Positions 1 to 5,122 of a stretch of DNA of 5,983 nt are shown here, in pieces. The stretch is from Roseiflexaceae bacterium UBA965 (GTDB lineage Bacteria > Chloroflexota > Chloroflexia > Chloroflexales > Roseiflexaceae). Location: assembly GCA_002292925.1 (NCBI GenBank), contig DBCF01000002.1:11056-17038 (forward strand). Reading direction: 5' to 3'. Each line of letters begins with the position of its first letter. The stretch's first letter is position 1. The translations under genes were made by a program, and so were the position numbers. The notes under the pieces are model-generated. The model had not been told where the DNA came from, ran no database searches, and was given only the letters and a program-made list of their open reading frames with translations.

Positions 1-19
1 ATGCAACGCATGGTGATAC

Positions 20-40
20 GAAGTGTGAAGTATGAAGTGA
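20..40. repeat. Three tandem GAAGTNN heptamers
   Basis: Three consecutive 7-base units are visible: GAAGTGT (20-26), GAAGTAT (27-33) and GAAGTGA (34-40). The invariant core is GAAGT and the last two bases vary. Short tandem heptamers of this kind are known from intergenic regions of filamentous cyanobacteria, and I associate similar ones with Chloroflexota. The link to a named family is inference; the periodicity is seen directly. No function is evident. Confidence 0.6.
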
Positions 41-45
41 CGTAG

Positions 46-66
46 GGGCGCCATGCAATGACGCCC
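46..66. repeat. Small imperfect palindrome (hairpin), likely dispersed intergenic repeat
   Basis: GGGCG (46-50) pairs with CGCCC (62-66). After one C/A mismatch, CAT (52-54) pairs with ATG (58-60) around a 3-base loop. There is no T-tract on either side, so it does not look like an intrinsic terminator. The form (GGGGCG followed by a short complementary core and CGCCC) resembles short palindromes dispersed between genes in several bacterial genomes. Whether this one is repeated elsewhere cannot be seen here. Confidence 0.4.
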
Positions 67-95
67 GAACGACAATAACGAATGTCTCCGCGCCC

Positions 96-141
96 TCTGC
101 GTGCTCTGTGCGAGCCAATCTGCGTCCTCTGTGCGAGACAA
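96..141. repeat. Two tandem copies of a 23-base unit
   Basis: Bases 96-118 and 119-141 are adjacent 23-base units that agree at 21 of 23 positions. Unit positions 8 (G versus C) and 20 (C versus A) differ. The core reads TCTGCGTnCTCTGTGCGAG. A related but diverged stretch, TCTCCGCGCCCTCTGCG, begins at 85 and runs into the first unit, so the array may be a degenerate longer repeat. CTCTGCGTCCTCTG-type sequences recur between genes in many bacteria; membership in that class is inference. Confidence 0.7.
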
Positions 142-154
142 AGGGATATCCCTT
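141..154. promoter_or_regulatory. 14-bp perfect palindrome upstream of the fusion gene, possible operator
   Basis: AAGGGATATCCCTT is its own reverse complement over all 14 bases. Its centre lies about 32 bases upstream of the TATAAT box at 179-184, so it would sit near -43 if that box is used, a position where a dimeric regulator could act. It also directly abuts the tandem 23-base repeat, so it may instead be the edge of that repeat element. No regulator gene is present in the window. Confidence 0.25.
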
Positions 155-184
155 GCAGTGGATCATCCGAATTCACGATATAAT
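153..184 (+). promoter_or_regulatory. Candidate sigma-70-type promoter for the fusion gene
   Basis: A perfect -10 consensus TATAAT lies at 179-184, 30 bases before the ATG at 215. The nearest -35-like hexamer is TTGCAG (153-158), but the 20-base spacer is longer than the usual 16-18, so the -35 assignment is weak. A second AT-rich box, TATAAA, lies at 199-204 but is too close to the ribosome binding site to be the main promoter. Confidence 0.4.
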
Positions 185-214
185 TGAGCATCCTGCTATA
201 TAAATGAGGTCATT

Positions 215-3200
215 ATGATTTCTGCGGCTCAACCGATTCCCCTCAGTGATGCCCAATTGATTGCCATCACGAAGAGCTGTTATGGTTTCGTCCCACATAT
301 TCAACGTCTACCCGGCGAATACGATACCAATGCGGTGGCGATTCACCCCGATGGCCACCGTTTTGTATTAAAAATTATGCACCCTGAGCGTGACAGCAGT
401 TTTGTCGAAATGCAAATTGCCGCCCTCACCCATCTGGCGCACACTGCCGCAAGTGTGCCGGTACAACGGGTCATCCCCCAGACTAGTGGTGCCCAATGGT
501 CGCTCCAGACCATCGGCGACCGCCCCCAAATTGTCTGGATGCTCAGCTACCTCGAGGGCACGTTGTTTGCCGAGGCCAATCCCGTCGACGACAACTTGGT
601 GACTCACCTTGGCCATTTGCTTGGTCAAATCGACGCCGGCCTACGCGATTTCGCTCACCCTGCCACCATCCGGACCCTCGAATGGGATGTAATGCGGGCC
701 AGTTGGATTGGCGAATACCTGCACACCATCGCCGACCCCGCCCAACAAACCATCGTACGTGACATGGTAACGCACTTTGAGGCCACGATTGTCAGTCATG
801 GCGCCCAATTGCGCCAAGGAGTGATTCACGGAGATGCCAACGATTACAACCTCGTAGTGGGGGCACCGGGCTACCAGAAACGCCAAATCAGTGGCGTGTT
901 GGATTTCGGCGATATGATGCAGACGGCGGTGGTGGCCGAGCTGGCGATTTCGGCAGCCTATGCCATGATGCGCCACCCCCAACCCCTCGATGCCTTGATG
1001 CTGATGACCAGCGCCTACCACGCTCAATTCCCCCTCAACGAAGCCGAAGTGGCGGCGTTGTTTGATTTGATTTGTATGCGCTTGTGTATCAGCGTGACGG
1101 TATCGGCCATCCGCAAGCAACAACGCCCCGACGACCCCTACATGGTCGTCAGCGAAGCCCCAGCCTGGCAGCTCCTTGGTCTGTTGGCCAAAACCCACCG
1201 GCGCATGATCCACTACCGCTTGCGCAACGCTTGTGGCTATACGCCCGTGCCCCAGCACGACCGCATCGTGGCCTGGATTGCCCAGCAGGCGACAGCACCA
1301 TTGCTAGGCCGTGAATTGGCCAACCACGAAACTGTCGCCCTCGATTTGAGTGTGGGCAGCCCGGTGCTAGGCGCCGATCCCCGCAATTCGTCGATGCCTC
1401 GCTTTGCCCATATCATTGAACAATACATGGATGGGCGCATCGGGATTGGTGGCTACCTCGAGCCCCGCATGATCTACACCACCGACCGCTATGCGTTGTC
1501 GGGGGGCATTACCGAAGAACGGCGCATGCTCCATTTGGCCATCGATTTTTGGTGGCCGGCAGGCACCGCCATCCACGCCGTCTTGCCCGGTCGCGTCTAT
1601 ATGCTGGAATACCTGCCGGCAGATTTGGACTACGGCTACTTGACCGTGCTCGAACATACCACCAGTGACGGCGACACATTCTATACCATCTACGGCCATC
1701 TAAGCGACGAATCAATGCGTACGTTGGTGCTGGGCCAAGAAGTGGTAGCCGGGCAACGCATCGGCAGCTTTGGTATCCCCGATGTCAATGGCAAATGGCC
1801 CACCCACGTCCACTTCCAAGTGGTGTTGGACTTTATCGACATGGGGCGCGACTTCCCCGGCGTGGGCTATGCCTCACAACGGAATGTGTGGGCGTCGCTT
1901 TCCCCCAGCCCCAACCTGTTGCTGCGGATGGATCCGGCCCGCTTCCCCGCCCCCCAAAAACCCTTGGCAGAGAGTTTGCAAGAGCGCCGTGAGCGGATGG
2001 GCGGTAACTTGAGTATTTCCTACAAACGTCCCCTCAAAATCGTGCGGGGCTGGCAACAATATCTGTACGACAGCAATGGCCAAGCCTATATCGATGCCTA
2101 CAACAACGTGGCCCACGTGGGGCATTGTCATCCGCGGGTGGTGCAGGCGGCTACGGTACAATACGGCCTGCTGAGCACCAATACGCGCTATATCAATGAC
2201 CAGATGCAAGAATACGCTCGGCGTTTGACTGCCACCTTGCCCAAGGAACTCGAAGTCTGCTACTTTGTGAATTCGGCCAGTGAAGCCAACGAACTGGCCA
2301 TCCGCATGATGAAAGCGGCCACCGGCCGCAAAGAAATGATTGTGCTCGAAGCAGCCTATCATGGCCATACCAATACGCTGATTGACATAAGCCCATATAA
2401 ACATGACGGCCCCGGCGGTACTGGTGCACCAGATTGGGTCTTTACGGCGCCCATTCCCTGCGATTACCGTGGTCCATTCAAACGTACCGACCCCCAGGCC
2501 GGCGCCAAATACGCCCTGCAGGTCCAAGAAGTGATTGCCCGCATCCAAGCCCAAGGGCGCCAATTGGGTGGCTATATCGCCGAAACGCTGCCCAGTGTGG
2601 GGGGGCAAATCGTTTTGCCGGCTGGTTATCTGGCCGACGTCTACAAATATGTGCGGGCTGCCGGTGGTATCTGTATGGCCGATGAAGTGCAGGTAGGGTT
2701 TGGCCGCATCGGCACCCATTTCTGGGCATTTGAGGCGCATGACGTGGTGCCAGACATCGTGATTATGGGCAAACCGATCGGCAATGGCCAGCCCTTGGGC
2801 GCCGTGGTGACGACCCGGGCGATTGCTGATGCCTTTAACAACGGCATGGAATATTTCGCCACCTTTGGGGGCAACAATGTCTCGATGGCGGCTGGTCTGG
2901 CGGTGCTCGATGTGTTACGCGATGAGCCGTTGCAACACAACGCCTTGGTGATTGGCGAGCGCCTGCTGGCCGGATTACGTGCCATCGCCCCCAAACACGC
3001 CTTGATGGGCGATGTGCGCGGCGCCGGGCTCTTTTTGGGCGTGGAATTGGTGCGAGACCGCGCTACCCTCGAGCCGGCCGAAGACGAAGCCTCGTATGTG
3101 TCGAATCGTTTGCGTGATTACGGGATTTTGGCGGGCACGGATGGTCCCTTCCACAATGTCGTCAAAATCCGCCCCCCCATGCCGTTCGATGCCGACAATG

Positions 3201-3259
3201 CTGATTACCTGCTGGACTGTTTTGATCGCATCATGCACGAAGATTTTGTGCGGCGCTAA
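215..3259 (+). CDS. Kinase - M23 peptidase - class III aminotransferase/phospho-lyase fusion protein
   Basis: This 1014-residue protein has three domains. Residues about 1-340 form an APH-fold kinase like hydroxylysine kinase: Lys53 and Glu65 fit ATP binding, the catalytic loop is H205-G-D207 with Asn212, and D230-F-G follows. Residues about 375-560 form an M23 (LytM-type) domain with every expected residue: H440xxxD444, H495 (YGHL) and H531-V-H533. Residues about 585-1014 are a class III PLP enzyme: ASE at 688-690, Y715-H-G-H, D823-EVQ and the PLP lysine K853 in GKPIGNGQPLG. That last motif closely resembles the animal ethanolamine-phosphate and phosphohydroxylysine phospho-lyases (ETNPPL, PHYKPL). 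The likely chemistry is phosphorylation of an amino alcohol, then elimination of phosphate and ammonia to give an aldehyde. The substrate is unknown. No signal peptide or membrane segment is seen, so a cytosolic site is expected. The start is supported by GAGG at 206-209, five bases before the ATG. All three domains share one uninterrupted frame. Confidence 0.93.
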   Translation: MISAAQPIPLSDAQLIAITKSCYGFVPHIQRLPGEYDTNAVAIHPDGHRFVLKIMHPERDSSFVEMQIAALTHLAHTAASVPVQRVIPQTSGAQWSLQTIGDRPQIVWMLSYLEGTLFAEANPVDDNLVTHLGHLLGQIDAGLRDFAHPATIRTLEWDVMRASWIGEYLHTIADPAQQTIVRDMVTHFEATIVSHGAQLRQGVIHGDANDYNLVVGAPGYQKRQISGVLDFGDMMQTAVVAELAISAAYAMMRHPQPLDALMLMTSAYHAQFPLNEAEVAALFDLICMRLCISVTVSAIRKQQRPDDPYMVVSEAPAWQLLGLLAKTHRRMIHYRLRNACGYTPVPQHDRIVAWIAQQATAPLLGRELANHETVALDLSVGSPVLGADPRNSSMPRFAHIIEQYMDGRIGIGGYLEPRMIYTTDRYALSGGITEERRMLHLAIDFWWPAGTAIHAVLPGRVYMLEYLPADLDYGYLTVLEHTTSDGDTFYTIYGHLSDESMRTLVLGQEVVAGQRIGSFGIPDVNGKWPTHVHFQVVLDFIDMGRDFPGVGYASQRNVWASLSPSPNLLLRMDPARFPAPQKPLAESLQERRERMGGNLSISYKRPLKIVRGWQQYLYDSNGQAYIDAYNNVAHVGHCHPRVVQAATVQYGLLSTNTRYINDQMQEYARRLTATLPKELEVCYFVNSASEANELAIRMMKAATGRKEMIVLEAAYHGHTNTLIDISPYKHDGPGGTGAPDWVFTAPIPCDYRGPFKRTDPQAGAKYALQVQEVIARIQAQGRQLGGYIAETLPSVGGQIVLPAGYLADVYKYVRAAGGICMADEVQVGFGRIGTHFWAFEAHDVVPDIVIMGKPIGNGQPLGAVVTTRAIADAFNNGMEYFATFGGNNVSMAAGLAVLDVLRDEPLQHNALVIGERLLAGLRAIAPKHALMGDVRGAGLFLGVELVRDRATLEPAEDEASYVSNRLRDYGILAGTDGPFHNVVKIRPPMPFDADNADYLLDCFDRIMHEDFVRR

Positions 3260-3269
3260 CCGACACTGT

Positions 3270-3284
3270 TGCCCGCAACGGGCA
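3270..3284. terminator. Short perfect hairpin after the fusion gene, weak terminator or processing site
   Basis: TGCCCG (3270-3275) and CGGGCA (3279-3284) form a perfect 6-bp stem with a CAA loop, 10 bases after the stop codon at 3257-3259. No T-tract follows (the next bases are TATGGTACACT), so it is not a classical intrinsic terminator. It may slow polymerase or stabilise the upstream mRNA end, and read-through into the reductase gene is likely. Confidence 0.3.
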
Positions 3285-3286
3285 TA

Positions 3287-3295
3287 TGGTACACT
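3287..3295 (+). promoter_or_regulatory. Possible extended -10 promoter for the aldo/keto reductase gene
   Basis: TGGTACACT has the form of an extended -10 element (TGn plus TACACT, 4 of 6 matches to TATAAT). It lies 30 bases before the ATG at 3326. No convincing -35 box is seen: TTGCCC (3269-3274) is only 15 bases upstream and overlaps the hairpin. An internal promoter is possible but weakly supported. Confidence 0.25.
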
Positions 3296-3325
3296 GTGAT
3301 TATTGAATGAACAGGAGCAACGACT

Positions 3326-4192
3326 ATGATTGCAACACAAGTATTTGGGCGCACTGGCCACATGAGCACCAAGACGATTTTTGGTGCAGCTGCCTTGGGC
3401 AATGTCGACCAAAAAACTGCTGACGCCACCCTCGAATTGTTGATTGAACATGGGATTAACCATATCGACACCGCCGCCAGCTACGGCGCTTCTGAAGACC
3501 GCATCAAGCCCTGGTTTAGTCATGGCCGCCGCGATCGCTTCTTTTTGGCCACCAAAACGGGCGAACGCACCTATGCCGCTGCGCGCGACCAAATCCGCAC
3601 CTCGCTCAAACGCATGGGTGTCGACCACATCGAGTTGATCCAGTTGCACAATCTGGTTGACCAAGCCGAATGGGACGTGGCCATGGGCCCCGACGGCGCC
3701 CTCAAAGCCTGTATCGAAGCCCAAAAAGAAGGTCTGGTCAAGTACATCGGTGTGACCGGCCACGGCGTGCAAGTGGCCAAGCGCCATTTTGAATCGCTCG
3801 AGCGCTTTGATTTCGATAGCGTGTTGTTGCCTTATAGCTACATCATGATGCAAAATCCTGAGTACGCCGCGAATTTTGAAAAATTGCTCAACCGCTGCCG
3901 CGAACGCAACGTAGCGGTGCAAACCATCAAAGCCATTGTGCGCCGCCCATGGGCCGAAGGAATCGACCGCTACAGCGCTACCTGGTACGAGCCTTTGACC
4001 GAACAAGACCAAATCGACACTGCCGCCCATTGGGTGTTGGGTCGCAAGGGTGTCTTTTTGAATACGGTGGGTGACGTCAACATTCTGCCTCGTGTCTTTG
4101 ATGCCGCCGAGCGCTTTGTACATGCGCCATCTGAGTTGGCCATGGAACAGTTGCTCAAATTGCAACAAATGTCGCCGCTGTTCGTAGACTAA
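3326..4192 (+). CDS. Aldo/keto reductase
   Basis: This is a complete 288-residue member of the aldo/keto reductase superfamily, cytosolic NAD(P)H-dependent (alpha/beta)8-barrel enzymes that reduce aldehydes and ketones. The catalytic tetrad can be read directly: Asp48 (in HIDTAASYG), Tyr53, Lys77 (in FFLATKTG) and His108 (in IELIQLHNL). No ferredoxin-like cysteine cluster follows the barrel, unlike the longer iron-sulfur members. The length is at the short end for the superfamily, and the C-terminal cofactor region is not clear enough to tell NADPH from NADH use. The start is supported by AGGAG at 3313-3317, eight bases before the ATG. It follows the fusion gene by 66 bases and precedes the dioxygenase gene by 27, so co-transcription is likely. 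A role in reducing an aldehyde released by the upstream phospho-lyase is inference. Confidence 0.92.
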   Translation: MIATQVFGRTGHMSTKTIFGAAALGNVDQKTADATLELLIEHGINHIDTAASYGASEDRIKPWFSHGRRDRFFLATKTGERTYAAARDQIRTSLKRMGVDHIELIQLHNLVDQAEWDVAMGPDGALKACIEAQKEGLVKYIGVTGHGVQVAKRHFESLERFDFDSVLLPYSYIMMQNPEYAANFEKLLNRCRERNVAVQTIKAIVRRPWAEGIDRYSATWYEPLTEQDQIDTAAHWVLGRKGVFLNTVGDVNILPRVFDAAERFVHAPSELAMEQLLKLQQMSPLFVD

Positions 4193-4208
4193 TTTCGGTT
4201 GAATTTGT

Positions 4209-4212
4209 GGAG
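4209..4212 (+). promoter_or_regulatory. Ribosome binding site that decides the dioxygenase start
   Basis: GGAG lies 7 bases before the ATG at 4220 and 4 bases before the ATG at 4217. It lies inside the reading frame opened by TTG at 4199, which has no such motif before it. The spacing favours 4220, with 4217 as a close alternative. Confidence 0.6.
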
Positions 4213-4219
4213 CACAATG

Positions 4220-5050
4220 ATGTACGACGCACATACCAATGAATTTGCGAATTCAGGCTATACCATCGTCCGCGGGCTGTTTTCGCCAGCCGAAGTCGCC
4301 CACATGCAAGCGCATTACCTGCAACTTAATGTGGAAAAACGTGCCAAAGCGGAGGTGAATGGGGTCAAAGACGAACACGACCCGCTCAAGCGCTTCCCGC
4401 GCATGTTGCAAATGCACCGCTGGGACGAAGTGACTCTGCAGTTTTTGTTGGATAGTCGACTCAAAGTCGCCATGACGGCGATTTTGGGGAGCGAGCCTTA
4501 TGCCGTGCAGTCGATGATTTATTTCAAGCCACCCACGGCGCGCGGTCAAGCCTTGCACCAAGACCAATACTACTTGCGGGTCGAGCCGGGTACCTGTGTG
4601 GCGGCTTGGCTGGCACTCGATGATTGCGACGAAGAAAACGGCTGTCTGCAAGTAGTCCCCGGCAGTCACAATCTGCCAGTGCTGTGTACGATTGCTGCTG
4701 ACGCGACGCAGAGCTTCACCGATGTGACGGTGCCCGTGCCCGAAGGGATGGCGGTGGCGCCGGTGCTGATGCAGGCCGGCGACGTGTTGTTTTTTAATGG
4801 GCAGTTGATTCATGGCAGTTTGCCTAATCGGAGCAGTGACCGCTTCCGCCGTTCGTTGATCGGCCACTATGTGGTGGGCGAAGCCGAGAAGGTCTACAAG
4901 TGGTATCACCCGGCCTTGAAGTTTGATGGCACCACCATGACCCTCGGCGAAAGCCAAGACGGTAGCGAGTGTGGGGTCTGGGTAGAGCGTGATGGCACGC
5001 GCAGTGTGGAAATGATCGGGCTCACCAAAGCGGTGGGTGTCGCGCAATAA
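4220..5050 (+). CDS. Phytanoyl-CoA dioxygenase (PhyH) family Fe(II)/2-oxoglutarate oxygenase
   Basis: The protein has 276 residues from the chosen ATG; two more upstream starts (4217 ATG, 4199 TTG) would add one or seven. The family hydroxylates small molecules with Fe(II), O2 and 2-oxoglutarate. The iron triad is visible: His113 and Asp115 in ALHQDQYYL, and His198 in LIHGSLPNRSS. The basic run R208-F-R210-R211 just after it should contain the arginine that holds the 2-oxoglutarate carboxylate. The intervening segment, with WLALDD and NGCLQVVPGSH, is typical of PhyH proteins. No signal peptide is seen. It lies 27 bases after the aldo/keto reductase gene and probably shares its transcript. The substrate is unknown: PhyH homologues act on lipids, ectoine, amino acids and natural products. 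A role in supplying a hydroxylated substrate to the upstream kinase is possible but unproven. Confidence 0.92.
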   Translation: MYDAHTNEFANSGYTIVRGLFSPAEVAHMQAHYLQLNVEKRAKAEVNGVKDEHDPLKRFPRMLQMHRWDEVTLQFLLDSRLKVAMTAILGSEPYAVQSMIYFKPPTARGQALHQDQYYLRVEPGTCVAAWLALDDCDEENGCLQVVPGSHNLPVLCTIAADATQSFTDVTVPVPEGMAVAPVLMQAGDVLFFNGQLIHGSLPNRSSDRFRRSLIGHYVVGEAEKVYKWYHPALKFDGTTMTLGESQDGSECGVWVERDGTRSVEMIGLTKAVGVAQ

Positions 5051-5073
5051 ATGACTTCTCCGGTATTGAAAAA

Positions 5074-5103
5074 CACGGCTACCGGACAATTCCGGTAGCC
5101 GTG
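5074..5103. terminator. Perfect 13-bp hairpin between the dioxygenase and metF-like genes
   Basis: CACGGCTACCGGA (5074-5086) and TCCGGTAGCCGTG (5091-5103) are exact reverse complements around a CAAT loop; 9 of 13 pairs are G-C. Five A residues (5069-5073) lie on the left side and no T-tract on the right. As a classical intrinsic terminator it therefore reads better on the - strand, where the stem would be followed by TTTTT. On the + strand it starts 23 bases after the dioxygenase stop and ends 8 bases before the next Shine-Dalgarno. It could end or attenuate the upstream transcript, or protect the mRNA end. Confidence 0.6.
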
Positions 5104-5111
5104 ACGCATGT

Positions 5112-5117
5112 AAGGAG
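5112..5117 (+). promoter_or_regulatory. Strong ribosome binding site for the GTG-started metF-like gene
   Basis: AAGGAG is a near-ideal Shine-Dalgarno sequence, 5 bases before GTG at 5123. It fixes the start: the GTG at 5121 is in another frame that stops after ten codons, and the first in-frame ATG (5291) lies well inside the conserved domain. Confidence 0.75.
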
Positions 5118-5122
5118 CCTGT

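Noticed and set aside
1..45. Short + strand frame (14 codons from ATG at 1 to TAG) as the tail of an upstream gene
   Set aside because: It runs through the heptamer repeat and has no supporting motif; too short to call.
1874..2740. 288-codon - strand open frame inside the PLP domain
   Set aside because: It is antisense to a strongly conserved PLP enzyme domain, with no recognisable motif in its translation.
2599..3178. Homopolymer runs (G7 at 2599-2605, C7 at 3172-3178) as possible phase-variation sites
   Set aside because: Both lie within an intact frame and are made of ordinary glycine, proline and neighbouring codons. Seven bases is short, and nothing suggests a surface or phase-variable protein.
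4199..4219. TTG at 4199 as the dioxygenase start
   Set aside because: TTG is a rarer start and would place the GGAG motif inside the coding region; the ATG at 4220 has the better-spaced ribosome binding site.
2975..4234. Long open frame of 419 codons on the - strand across the aldo/keto reductase gene
   Set aside because: It lies antisense to genes with clear catalytic motifs, spans the end of one gene and all of the next, and its translation shows no recognisable domain. It is a shadow of codon bias.
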